This document shows positions 1 to 8,037 of a stretch of DNA of 41,719 nt, in pieces. Under the pieces are notes generated by a model. That model saw only the letters and a list, made by a program, of their open reading frames with translations. It searched no databases and was not told the DNA's origin. Origin of the DNA: Actinospineispora spinosispora DSM 44797 (lineage in GTDB: Bacteria; Actinomycetota; Actinomycetes; Mycobacteriales; Pseudonocardiaceae); assembly GCF_000429025.1 (NCBI RefSeq), contig NZ_KE386835.1:628159-669877 (forward strand), given 5' to 3'. Each line of letters opens with the position of its first letter. The first letter of the stretch is position 1. The position numbers and the translations under genes were made by a program.

Positions 1-1064
1 TTCTTCACCAGTTCCGCCAACAAGCCGGCGGTGAGCTGCAGCTCGACCGCGCCACCGGCACGCCCTCGGGTGGCGTGGGTCGGGCGGGAGCGCAGGACCC
101 CGGGCACCAGGAGGTAGCCGTGTTCGTCGCAGACGGCGAAGGTCCACGACCCGCCCCGTTGTTGCAGGACGGTGCGGCGGGTGTTGCCGGCGAGGATGGG
201 TCCCCACCCGGGTAGCTCGCCCGGGCGCTCGCTCAGCTCCAACAGCGTGGCGAGTTCGGCGCGGATCTCGATCCCTTGGGGCTTTCCTGCCGGGGCTTCA
301 TCGCGGAAGTGGGCGACGATTGCGGCGCGATCTAGACCGTGCAGGGTGCCGTCGAGTAGCCCGCAGAACACATCGGCGCGAATCTGATCCACCCGCGCCG
401 GGTACCCGGCCCGTTTGATCGCCCGGGCCAGGGCGTTGACGCGGGTGCAGGCGGCGGCCATGTCTTCTGGGGCGATGTTCGAGGCGGAGAGAGTGGCGGT
501 GCCGTCCTCGTTCAGATAGCCGACCACGCTGCGGCGCTCGAACGCCTTCTCGTACAGGTCTTGTGCACGGTCGGGGTCGGAGCCGATGACCAGCTTGCGC
601 AGGTAGGCCGCCAGTTTCCCGGTGGTCCACGGCGGGGTCTTGGGCAGCACCGCTTCGCATATTTCGGTGCGCTGGGCCTCGGGCAGGTCGGCGAGGTAGG
701 TGGCGAAGATGCGGGCTTTGGGCAGGTCGATCCATCCCGTGTCGAGAGCATCGAAGACCAGGGGCAGGCGCGAGAGCAGCAGCCAGGAGAAATCCAGCTC
801 CGCATCCGATTTGCGCCGGGTCCAGGACAACGCCACCCGCAACTCATCAGCCACATACCGGCCCGGCTCGGCCACAAAGGCGACCTCACGCGGATCGACC
901 TCAGGGTCACGCCCACCCAACGCGGCAATGTCCGCCGCCAGCTGAGCAGCAACATGCGCCTGCAGGCGATACCGAGCCTTCAACACCTCGACCAGGTCAC
1001 CGTTGCACACCGAGGACCGATCAACCCGAGCCAGGGCAGCGGCGAGTTCCGGGCCTGGCGCCAT
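1..1064 (-). CDS. DUF222 / HNH endonuclease-type protein (3' end off window)
   Basis: The frame is open from an ATG at 1064 to the left edge, giving 354 codons with no stop, so the C-terminus lies outside the window. The start is supported by GGAGG about 10 bases upstream. The visible part reads as the actinobacterial DUF222 domain (13E12-repeat type): an N-terminal helical segment, then the typical helical block with FATYLADLPEAQR, TTGKLAAYLRKLV and DLYEKAFERRSVVGYLN (about residues 120-180), then the long middle domain ending in DEHGYLLVPGVLR. In this family a DUF222 region is normally followed by a C-terminal HNH nuclease motif, which would be just outside the window and cannot be confirmed. 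Such genes occur in many copies in actinobacterial genomes and in mycobacteria are linked to REP13E12 elements. The real role is unknown. Codon use contains more T- and A-ending codons than the neighbours, which fits a mobile or recently acquired gene (inference). Confidence 0.85.
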   Translation of the reverse strand, partial: MAPGPELAAALARVDRSSVCNGDLVEVLKARYRLQAHVAAQLAADIAALGGRDPEVDPREVAFVAEPGRYVADELRVALSWTRRKSDAELDFSWLLLSRLPLVFDALDTGWIDLPKARIFATYLADLPEAQRTEICEAVLPKTPPWTTGKLAAYLRKLVIGSDPDRAQDLYEKAFERRSVVGYLNEDGTATLSASNIAPEDMAAACTRVNALARAIKRAGYPARVDQIRADVFCGLLDGTLHGLDRAAIVAHFRDEAPAGKPQGIEIRAELATLLELSERPGELPGWGPILAGNTRRTVLQQRGGSWTFAVCDEHGYLLVPGVLRSRPTHATRGRAGGAVELQLTAGLLAELVK

Positions 1065-1261
1065 CGACGCCAACCCCTCCGGAACCACACCAGCCGCTGC
1101 CACAACCCAGACGCTACGGCCGACCCCCGACAAAAACCGGCGCCAGAGACTCGGCCAAAAGGGTGATATATCCAGGCCAGCAAGCCACAACCCGAAGCGA
1201 GCCGTGCACACCGCCTACGGCGTGCACGCACACCACCCCATCCCCGCGATCCTGGCCAGCA

Positions 1262-1374
1262 CTTGGCGTGGCCGCCCGCTGTCAACCCTGAAACCTCGCC
1301 CCCGAACTACGTGCAACCAGGAACCCGCGCGAGGCCGGCGAAGCCGGGGGTTGAGAGCGGGCGGCCACGCCAAG
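1262..1374. repeat. 113-bp element bounded by 27-bp inverted repeats
   Basis: The left arm at 1262-1288 (begins CTTGGCGTGGCCGCCCGCT) is repeated in inverted orientation at 1348-1374, with a single mismatch in 27 bases. The 59 bases between them hold a smaller hairpin (CCGGC-GAA-GCCGG) next to the right arm. The element lies between the 3' end of phoU and the 5' side of the DUF222/HNH gene. It could be a MITE-like repeat, the border of an HNH-linked mobile unit, or a very large terminator for phoU. The remainder of the 1065-1424 gap holds an imperfect hairpin near 1204-1227 and an AT-rich, -10-like ATATATC stretch near 1163-1169; I see no gene in it. Confidence 0.8.
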
Positions 1375-1424
1375 CACACTCGATGGCCAGCGGGGACGGC
1401 CCACCGAGGAAGACCCGAGCAGAT

Positions 1425-2078
1425 CTAGACGACCTGATGCGGAGGCTCACCGGTAACGACGTAGTCCAACTGCCGGGTGACAGCCACAGCCTGATCAGCG
1501 AACCGCTCGATGAACCGCGCCACCAACGCGACGTCCACCCCGATCCGCACCGAATACCCCGACTCCGCACGGCTGACGTCAGCGAGCAGTTCGGCCTGCA
1601 GCTCGTCGGTCCGGTCGTCGGCACGTTCCTGGCTGGGCGCGCGGACCTTGGCCGGCGCGGTGATCGCTCGCTGGGTCGCCCGGGCGACGGCGACCGCATT
1701 GTGCCCCATCGCGGCGAACTTGACGGCGAGCTCCTCCGGCACGACCGGCTCCGGGTGGCGGCGACGGACCACCTCGGCGACGTGCTGCGCGAGGTCACCC
1801 ATGCGCTTGATCTTCTCGGCGGCGCGAAGCCCGCTGATGACGGTGCGCAGGTCGCGCGCAACCGGGGACTGCAGCGCGAGCAGCGTGCAGGCTCGCTCAT
1901 CGCACTGCATGGCGAGCCGCTCGATCTCGTCGTCATCGGAGATGACCTGTTCGGCGAGCGACAGGTCGACGTCGAGCAGCGACTGGACGGCGCGCTCCAT
2001 GGCCGAGCAGGCCAGCCCGCACATCAGGGCCAGTTCGTCCCGCAGCTGATCCAGTTCGCCGTGAAAGTCCTCGCGCAT
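1425..2078 (-). CDS. phoU: Phosphate-signalling regulator PhoU
   Basis: 217 residues, the usual length for PhoU. The protein has the two repeated three-helix bundles of the family: the first includes MREDFHGELDQLRDELALM and the metal-binding-type DDDEIERLA segment (about residues 48-57), followed by the typical ARDLRTVISGLRAAEKIKRMGD. The second bundle ends in VRIGVDVALVARFIERFADQAV. Known members dampen PhoR/PhoP signalling and control the PstSCAB phosphate transporter when phosphate is sufficient, acting at the inner face of the membrane. No pst or pho genes are visible nearby, so this is a stand-alone copy. A lipoprotein gene ends 20 bases upstream on the same strand, so co-transcription is possible but its functional meaning is unclear. 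Confidence 0.93.
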   Translation of the reverse strand: MREDFHGELDQLRDELALMCGLACSAMERAVQSLLDVDLSLAEQVISDDDEIERLAMQCDERACTLLALQSPVARDLRTVISGLRAAEKIKRMGDLAQHVAEVVRRRHPEPVVPEELAVKFAAMGHNAVAVARATQRAITAPAKVRAPSQERADDRTDELQAELLADVSRAESGYSVRIGVDVALVARFIERFADQAVAVTRQLDYVVTGEPPHQVV

Positions 2079-2098
2079 TTCATCGAGGATAGCGGGTA

Positions 2099-2848
2099 CT
2101 AGCTGTTGTTGTCGTCATCATCATTGTTGTCATCGCCGTGATGGCCGTGGTGATGCGAGTGGTGCCCGCCGCTGTCGCCGTCGCCGGAGTCATCGGAGTC
2201 ATCGGAGTCGCCGGAGTCGCCGCTGGAATCGCCCCCGGCATCCTGGTAGGTGCCCATGTTGGCGGCCTGCGCCGGGACGTTGCACTTACCGGCCGCGAAG
2301 ATCGGACCGGCCATGACCGGCAGGTTGTCCGGCGGGTTCAGCTGCGCGGGCACGGTGCCGGTGAAGCTGTTCTCGCAGTCGTCGGTCGCCTGCTTGGTGC
2401 CGCTCTGACCGTCGATCCACATGTCCAGGTGGGTGTCGGTGCCGTCGGGGGCCTTGGCCGCGCCGGAGTCCTCGACGATCACGTAGCGCTGCACCGTGGG
2501 CAGGTAGAACTTCGTGCCGGGCTTCCAGTCCATGTCGCCCTTGTGACCGGGGGCCGCGACGGTGATCGGGTCGGCGAACGTGCCCTGGCCGCCCGCTTCC
2601 TTGTGCAGTACCGGCTCGCCGACGATCGACGAACCGGGCGGCGTGTTGTCCTGCCAGGAGTAGCCGGTCAGCCAGATGTTCAGCTGCTTCTGCGCCCCCG
2701 CCTGCGGCGGCTGCTCGCCGGGGGCCGGGGGCGGTGGTGCCGACTTGGAGCAACCGCAGGCGAGCACCACCACGGCACCGAGCACCGCGGCTGCCTTCGC
2801 GGAGCGGGACCGGACCGACCTGCGCTGAATCTGGGCTGAGTGGCTCAC
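2099..2848 (-). CDS. Predicted lipoprotein with barrel-like domain and His/Asp-rich tail
   Basis: 249 residues from a GTG start. The N-terminus is a lipoprotein signal: a basic stretch, a hydrophobic run (AAAVLGAVVVLA) and a lipobox CGC around residue 31, followed by a Pro-rich linker. The core (about 55-200) contains NIWLTGYSWQDNTPPGS, then WKPGTKFYLP, RYVIVEDSGA and HLDMWIDG. This order resembles 3D/double-psi-barrel domains found in cell-wall-acting proteins, but the assignment is tentative. Two Cys residues (DDCENSF and GKCNVP) may form a disulphide. The C-terminus is low complexity: Asp-Ser-Gly repeats, then a His cluster HHSHHHGHH and a final Asp/Asn run, which suggests metal-ion binding (inference). 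It faces the DUF3710-transmembrane gene across a 431-base gap; both proteins end in acidic Ser/Asp stretches. No established function. Confidence 0.8.
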   Translation of the reverse strand: MSHSAQIQRRSVRSRSAKAAAVLGAVVVLACGCSKSAPPPPAPGEQPPQAGAQKQLNIWLTGYSWQDNTPPGSSIVGEPVLHKEAGGQGTFADPITVAAPGHKGDMDWKPGTKFYLPTVQRYVIVEDSGAAKAPDGTDTHLDMWIDGQSGTKQATDDCENSFTGTVPAQLNPPDNLPVMAGPIFAAGKCNVPAQAANMGTYQDAGGDSSGDSGDSDDSDDSGDGDSGGHHSHHHGHHGDDNNDDDDNNS

Positions 2849-3279
2849 GAACTCAGTGTCGGCCGACCAGCTGTGTGCGACCTATGAGGCCCTTGTGAAC
2901 GCTCTCAGCCTGGACGGCCGGCCGCGACATGCCCCGCGACGCACCGCGCGACACGCCGAAGATCGAAGAAAGTTTGACAGAGTTTCCCGAGAGATCGTGT
3001 CACGCCCGTGTTTCGCCGAGCGGATCTCCGTCACCCCCACCGATGTGATCATTTGCGCAGGTCAGAGCACCTAATGTGGCCACTACGGAGCGTCAGATCG
3101 ATTTAACTGAGTGTACAGAACGTGTGCGGATCAACGATTGAGCCGTCCGAACGGACACAGATGAGTGAGTCACACCCGTAACTCCGTCACTCCCTGCTCG
3201 TTTCTCCCAACAGTGATCAATGTGACAGACGTTGACGGTGTGAACCACGAGCTCCGGAAATTTCGACGGTGAGGGTGCA
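2849..3279. other. Intergenic region between divergent surface-protein genes
   Basis: 431 bases without a convincing gene. It is less GC-rich than its surroundings. A TTGACA hexamer lies at 2974-2979 on the plus strand, but no good -10 follows at normal spacing. A short dyad GTCCG-AA-CGGAC lies near 3147-3158. A Shine-Dalgarno-like GAGGG precedes the ATG at 3280. A 72-codon open frame at 2856-3074 looks like chance: it lacks a ribosome-binding site and its residues show no domain. Confidence 0.5.
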
Positions 3280-4722
3280 ATGATCGAGACTGCGTACCGG
3301 GACCAGGAAGTCGTCGTCCCGCCGCTGGCCGGCTACCGAGGCTTCACGCTGGCCGAGCCCCTGGAGACGACCCTGCGTCGCGTCGCCGACCAGGCCGACC
3401 CCGCGACCGAGAACAGCGAGAGCGCTATCGATCTCGGTTCGGTCTGGCTCCAGGTGCCCGAGGGTGCCGAGCTGCAGAACGTCGACGAGACCGGGGACCC
3501 GTGCTCGATCCAGCTGATCGTGCCGTCCGGCCGGATCAGCATCAGCGTGCTGGTCGCCCCCGAGACCGGGAGCCTGTGGCTGGAGATGGCCGACGAGATC
3601 GCCGTCGCCCGCAAGGACGACGGCGCGCTGGTCAGCTCCGAGCAGGGCGCATGGGGCCAGGAGATCATCGCGCGGTCGAACGGCGACCAGTCGCTGTTCA
3701 TCGGGATGGACGGGCAGGGCTGGATGCTCTACGGCGTCGCCTCCGGCCCCGAGAACCGCGCGACCGAACTCGGCAACACCTTGCGTGACCTGATCAACGA
3801 CAGTGTCGTGAGCGCCGCGACCAGCTCTGAGCTGCGCAAGCTGCCGGTGCGCACCGCGCTGCCGCTCGGGCAGCCGGATGCCATCGAGGAGCTGGCCGCG
3901 CCGGAGACCCCCGATGACGCCGCCGACCTGTTCCGCGACCCGATGGAGCCCCGCAAGCCCATCGAGGACGCTCACGACTGGATGCCCACCCAGTGGTCGC
4001 CCCCGAAGCGTGAGGTCACGCCCCGGGTCGCGGACGCGGCGGCGGACGCGCCGACCCAGCCGTCGGTCAACGGGCCCTCGCTCGACGAGCCGGGCTGGTT
4101 GACCCAGCCCGAGTGGATCGCCAAGCCGAAGTGGCTGACCGTCGAGCAGGAGGCGCACGCCCCCGCGTTCGGTCCGCACCGGCCGGTGCCCGCCGGCATG
4201 TCCGCCGTGATCGCCGGGGTCATCCTGGTGCTGGGCACCGCGAGCATGTTGGTGATCGCCTCCAGCGCCCGCCAGCAGCCGGTCGCCATCGCGGACGTCG
4301 CGGGTGAGCCCGCGACCGCGCTCACCATCGCGGGGCTGGACCCGGCCGCGCCGAAGCTGCACATCGCCGAGCACCCGCCGATCATCGATCAGGCGCCGGT
4401 CGCGCAGACCCCGTCCCACCACCAGGCCAAGGCCACCCCGGCCGCCACGGGTCAGGCAGCGAGCAAGAACCCGACCCACACCGCGCCCGCCGCCGGCCAG
4501 AAGAGCACGCCCGCCGCGTCGAGCGCCACCACCGAGCACAAGCCGGTCGTCGAGTCGCCCCGGGCGCACCGCGAGGACAGCGCGTCCGAGCACCGAGGCC
4601 ACGCGACTCGGTCCAGCTCCGACGATTCCGACGACAGCGACTTCGACGAGGACTTCGACAACCCGGATGCCGTCGACAAGCTGACCGACACCCTCACCGA
4701 CACGCTGCTCGGTATCGGCTGA
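3280..4722 (+). CDS. DUF3710 domain protein with transmembrane helix and disordered outer tail
   Basis: 480 residues. Residues about 45-205 match the actinobacterial DUF3710 pattern: AIDLGSVWLQVPEGAELQ, LIVPSGRISISVLVAPETG, WGQEIIAR, LFIGMDGQGWMLYGVASGP and finally LPVRTALPLG. DUF3710 proteins are usually 200-260 residues and soluble, with no known function. Here the domain is followed by a Trp-rich linker (WLTQPEWIAKPKWL), one membrane helix (about 306-327) and roughly 150 residues of Ala/Pro/Thr/His-rich and then Ser/Asp/Glu-rich sequence ending in KLTDTLTDTLLGIG. The expected topology is domain inside, tail outside (inference). The start at 3280 is supported by a GAGGG about 6 bases upstream. 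The stop lies one base from the stop of the convergent permease gene. It is divergent from the acidic-tailed lipoprotein. Confidence 0.85.
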   Translation: MIETAYRDQEVVVPPLAGYRGFTLAEPLETTLRRVADQADPATENSESAIDLGSVWLQVPEGAELQNVDETGDPCSIQLIVPSGRISISVLVAPETGSLWLEMADEIAVARKDDGALVSSEQGAWGQEIIARSNGDQSLFIGMDGQGWMLYGVASGPENRATELGNTLRDLINDSVVSAATSSELRKLPVRTALPLGQPDAIEELAAPETPDDAADLFRDPMEPRKPIEDAHDWMPTQWSPPKREVTPRVADAAADAPTQPSVNGPSLDEPGWLTQPEWIAKPKWLTVEQEAHAPAFGPHRPVPAGMSAVIAGVILVLGTASMLVIASSARQQPVAIADVAGEPATALTIAGLDPAAPKLHIAEHPPIIDQAPVAQTPSHHQAKATPAATGQAASKNPTHTAPAAGQKSTPAASSATTEHKPVVESPRAHREDSASEHRGHATRSSSDDSDDSDFDEDFDNPDAVDKLTDTLTDTLLGIG

Positions 4723-4723
4723 G

Positions 4724-6322
4724 TCAGGCCGGCCGGTCGGTGGCCATCAGTGGCGACGGGTTCGCCGTGAGGTGCGCCGCTCCGGATCGCACGGCGAGCC
4801 GGAACACCACGATGGCCAGAACGGCGACCAGGATCGAGTCGTAGGGCGCCGGGAGGTAGCCGGATCCCTTGAACGTGCCGAGCCAGGACAGCAGGGTCAG
4901 CACGATCAGGTAACCGACCAGCCAACCGCCCTTGCGCAGCTCGGCGAGCAGCGGGAAGTCGCGGTCGGCGTACCAGGTCCGCAGGAACAGCGGGACGCCG
5001 AACAGCAGCAGCGGCAATGCGAAGCGCAGCTCGTCCCAGCCGGACCAGTACACGCACTCGGTGGCGGCGACGAAGCTGAGCGGCGCGATCCACGGCAGCC
5101 CGGGCACCCAGCCGGACAACCGCTCCGGTTCGACCCTGGCGAACACGGCGGCGGCCACGGCGGCCGACGAGTACAGCATCAGGTACATCGTGCCCATGAC
5201 GCTGACGATGTCCTGCCAGCCGCCGAACGGCAGCAGCAGCACGACCAGGATCGCCAGGTTCAGTGCGAGCGCCCGCCGGGGGATGCCGGAACCGTCGTGC
5301 ACCCGCATGAAGTAGGTGGGCAGCAGCCGGTTCTTCGCCAGCGCGTAGGTGTGGCGCGCGTTCATCGCGATGCCCACGAAGCCCGAACCACCCGGTGAGA
5401 CCATCGCGTCCGCGTACAGCAGAACCGACAGCCACCACAGGTTCAGGATCAGCGCGAGCTGCCCGAACGGTGAGTCGAACTGCACGCCTGCCCAGCCGCC
5501 CGCCAGCTGGCTGTCCGGGACGGTGAACAGGAACGCCGCCTGCAGCCCGATGTAGGTCAGCACCGCTAGGCCGATGCTCAGCAGGACCGACAGCGGCACC
5601 GTGCGTCGCGGGTTGATCGCCTCGCCGGAGAAGTCGACCGGCGCCTGGTAGCCGCTGACCGCGTAGATGATCCCGCCGCCGGACAGCGCGGCCAGCACCG
5701 CCGCGTAGCCGTAGGGCGCGAACCCGCCGTGGTCGGTGAGCCGACCGGCGTGGGAACCGGACGCCAGCAGCGCGACGACGGTGAGCAGCGGCACCCCGAT
5801 CTTGAAGATCGTGATCAGGTTGTTGACCCGCCCGAACAGCTGCACCCCGTACCAGTTGAGCGTGGTCAGCAGGACGCCGAGCACGACCCCGCACAGCACG
5901 CCGTACCAGCTCAGAAGCTTGCCGTGCAGCAGCCACGGCAGATAGTGCGCCGCGTACTGCAGGATCGCCATGATCTCCGCGGTGTTCGAGCCGACCGCCA
6001 GCAGCGTCGACCAGCCGACGATCGAACCGACGAGACGGCCGTTGGCGTAGAGCGGCCAACGTACCGTGCCGCCGCCCTCCGGTCTGGACGCGCCCAGCTC
6101 CACCAGGACCATGGCGATGAGCGCGCACAGCAGGCCGGCGCCGACCCAGGCCAGCAGCGCGGCCGGTCCGGCGATCTGCCCCGCGTACATCGCGGAGAAC
6201 AACCAGCCGGATCCGACGATGTTGGAGAACCCGATGGCGGTCAGGCTGACGACGCCGAGGTTGCGGCGCAGTCTCCCTTCCTCTGCCCTGACCGTCTCGT
6301 CGTGTGATCGCTCCAGGCTCAT
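4724..6322 (-). CDS. APC-family amino-acid/polyamine permease
   Basis: The frame is open upstream to 6610, but the protein starts sensibly at the ATG at 6322 (MSLERSHDETVRAEEGRLRR), giving 532 residues; the extra upstream sequence is Arg-rich noise that includes a palindromic repeat. About twelve hydrophobic segments follow, beginning with the APC superfamily signature VVSLTAIGFSNIVGSGWLF (first helix, with the unwound GSG substrate-binding stretch). Typical features follow, such as EGGGTVRWPLYANG and the helix containing YGVQLFGRVNNLITIFKIG. Members import amino acids, polyamines or related amines by proton or sodium coupling at the cell membrane. It lies directly downstream of, and on the same strand as, the agmatine-degradation operon, separated by 131 bases containing a long palindrome, so it may be a separate unit. 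Agmatine or putrescine as substrate is only a context guess. Confidence 0.85.
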   Translation of the reverse strand: MSLERSHDETVRAEEGRLRRNLGVVSLTAIGFSNIVGSGWLFSAMYAGQIAGPAALLAWVGAGLLCALIAMVLVELGASRPEGGGTVRWPLYANGRLVGSIVGWSTLLAVGSNTAEIMAILQYAAHYLPWLLHGKLLSWYGVLCGVVLGVLLTTLNWYGVQLFGRVNNLITIFKIGVPLLTVVALLASGSHAGRLTDHGGFAPYGYAAVLAALSGGGIIYAVSGYQAPVDFSGEAINPRRTVPLSVLLSIGLAVLTYIGLQAAFLFTVPDSQLAGGWAGVQFDSPFGQLALILNLWWLSVLLYADAMVSPGGSGFVGIAMNARHTYALAKNRLLPTYFMRVHDGSGIPRRALALNLAILVVLLLPFGGWQDIVSVMGTMYLMLYSSAAVAAAVFARVEPERLSGWVPGLPWIAPLSFVAATECVYWSGWDELRFALPLLLFGVPLFLRTWYADRDFPLLAELRKGGWLVGYLIVLTLLSWLGTFKGSGYLPAPYDSILVAVLAIVVFRLAVRSGAAHLTANPSPLMATDRPA

Positions 6323-6389
6323 ACCGTATGCAACCACCGCCACTCGACCGCCGCCGCGCAAAAGGATCACTCGTTTGCGGGCCTCGGAC

Positions 6390-6435
6390 CCCGTGAGTGG
6401 CGAGTGGTCCTCTGAGACCACTTGCCACTCACGGG
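6390..6435. repeat. 46-bp GTGAGTGG-family palindrome, copy 1
   Basis: Left arm CCCGTGAGTGGC-GAGTGGTC, right arm GACCACT-TGCCACTCACGGG, separated by a few bases (CTCTGA). Only one pair in the long stem mismatches. It lies between the stop of the amidohydrolase gene and the start of the permease gene, both on the minus strand. The same arms recur at 40994-41037, and the outer CGTGAGTGG/CCACTCACG ends recur at 31586-31631. It can form a strong hairpin in either strand without a T-run. Confidence 0.9.
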
Positions 6436-6453
6436 TCGTGGGCTGGGCGTTCG

Positions 6454-8034
6454 TCAGCCGCGGGGCGTGCGGCCACCTACGACCGTGCTGGTCACGGTGG
6501 TGCGCAGGAGGGTGTTCGGGTCGGCGAACGGGTCGCGGTCCAGCACCACGAAGTCCGCGAGCAGCCCGGCGCGCAGCCGGCCCTGGTGCGCCTCGGCGCG
6601 GCAGGCCCATGCGGAGTCGGCCGTGCCGTGGATGATCGCCTGCGCGACCGGCAGCGCGAGGTGCGGCTGCAGGGCGGGCAGGTCGGGCGACAGCGCGGAT
6701 CGGCGGGTGCCTGCGATGAACATGTTCGGCAGCGCGGCGTGCGGCGCGGTCGGCGCGTCGGTGCCGAACGCCAGGCGCGCACCCGCCCGGGTCATCTCCG
6801 GCCAGGCGAAACCCCGCTCAGCCCGTGCGTCGCCGAGCATCGCCGCCCAGTTGGGCCGGATCGCCGGATCGGCGTGGACCGGTTGCATCGAGGCGGTGAC
6901 CCCCAGCTCGGCGAGCCGGGGCACGTCGGCTTCGTCGACGTACTCGAGGTGCTCGATGCGATGACGCCTGGGTTTCGGGCCGTTGACCCCGGCGGCGTAT
7001 TCGAGAGCGTCGAGCGCGATGCGGACCGCCTGGTCACCGATCGCGTGCAGCGCGACCTGCAGCCCGGCGGCGTCGGCGGCGGCCACCGCGGGCGCGAGCG
7101 CGTCGAGGTCCCAGATCGGGTCGGCGTTCGAACCGTCGGCGTACGGCGCGGTCATGCTCGCGGTGCAGCCGTCGATGACCCCGTCCACGATGAACTTGAC
7201 CCCGGTGACCCGCAGCCACGGCGAGCGGTGCTCGGCCGCGAGCTCGGCCGCCCTACGGACCTGCGCGAGTGCGTCGCCGCCGCGTTGGATCAGCCAGTGC
7301 GCCGCGACCCGCAGGCCGAGGTCACCGGCCCGCACCATCGCCGCCAGTCCGGCTTCGTCGAGTGCCATGTCGACCGCACCGGTGACACCGGCCGTGAGGA
7401 AGGCGTCGACGGCGGCGGCGAGAGCGCGGTCGGCGTCGGTATCGCTCCGGACGGAGTCCAGGAACGGCCACACGATCTCCAGCGCGGCGGTCTCGATCAG
7501 GTGCCCGGTCGGTTCGCCGGTCAGCGGGTCCCGCGCGATCCGGCCACCGACCGGGTCGGGGGTGGCCGAGGTGATGCCCAGCTCGGCCAGCGCGGCGGTG
7601 TTGACCCAGGCGGAGTGGTAGTCGTTCGCATCGAGGTAGACCGGCCGGTCGGGGGCGACGTCGTCGAGCATGTGCCGGGACGGTGTCCCGTCCGGAACCG
7701 CGTCGTACAGCCAGCCCCGGCCGAGCACGCGGGGCGCGTCGGGGTTCTCCTTCGCCCAGGCGCGCAGCCTGCGCTGAATCTCACCGAGGTCGCCTGCGTC
7801 GGTCAGATGGGCACGCAGCTGCGCTTCACCCGTCATCAGCAGGTGCGCATGGCCGTCGACGAACCCGGGCAGCACGGTCGCGCCGCCGAGGTCGACCTCG
7901 GCGGCGGCCGGGGCGTACTCCCGCGCGCCCGCCGTCGAGCCGACGTACCCGATGCGGTCGCCCTCGACGACGAGAGCCTGCGCCCACGGCTGCCCGTCGT
8001 CGCAGGTGAACAGCCGTCCGTTGACGTAGCGCAC
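6454..8034 (-). CDS. YtcJ-like metal-dependent amidohydrolase (amidohydrolase family 3)
   Basis: 526 residues from a GTG start at 8034, three bases after the stop of the upstream aguA-like gene, so translation is probably coupled. Family marks: the first metal ligands in VLPGFVDGHAHLL (residues about 54-66), the KFIVDGVIDGCTASM segment that carries the bridging position, ALHAIGDQAV with a metal His, RHRIEHLE, and the catalytic Asp in LAFGTDAPTAP. The domain ends in the small beta-sandwich remnant LLADFVVLDRDPF. Family members hydrolyse exocyclic amide or amidine bonds, and most have no known substrate. Its position as last gene of an agmatine-deiminase operon suggests action on a guanidino, carbamoyl or acyl-amine compound (inference). 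Confidence 0.9.
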   Translation of the reverse strand: MRYVNGRLFTCDDGQPWAQALVVEGDRIGYVGSTAGAREYAPAAAEVDLGGATVLPGFVDGHAHLLMTGEAQLRAHLTDAGDLGEIQRRLRAWAKENPDAPRVLGRGWLYDAVPDGTPSRHMLDDVAPDRPVYLDANDYHSAWVNTAALAELGITSATPDPVGGRIARDPLTGEPTGHLIETAALEIVWPFLDSVRSDTDADRALAAAVDAFLTAGVTGAVDMALDEAGLAAMVRAGDLGLRVAAHWLIQRGGDALAQVRRAAELAAEHRSPWLRVTGVKFIVDGVIDGCTASMTAPYADGSNADPIWDLDALAPAVAAADAAGLQVALHAIGDQAVRIALDALEYAAGVNGPKPRRHRIEHLEYVDEADVPRLAELGVTASMQPVHADPAIRPNWAAMLGDARAERGFAWPEMTRAGARLAFGTDAPTAPHAALPNMFIAGTRRSALSPDLPALQPHLALPVAQAIIHGTADSAWACRAEAHQGRLRAGLLADFVVLDRDPFADPNTLLRTTVTSTVVGGRTPRG

Positions 8035-8037
8035 TGC

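Noticed and set aside
2856..3074. 72-codon plus-strand open frame in the gap before the DUF3710 gene
   Set aside because: No ribosome-binding site, no recognisable motif, and Arg-rich composition typical of chance frames in GC-rich DNA.
4452..6428. Long minus-strand open frame (about 658 codons) across the permease
   Set aside because: Its residues are Arg/Ala/Gly-rich shadow sequence; the permease frame has clear membrane helices and family motifs.
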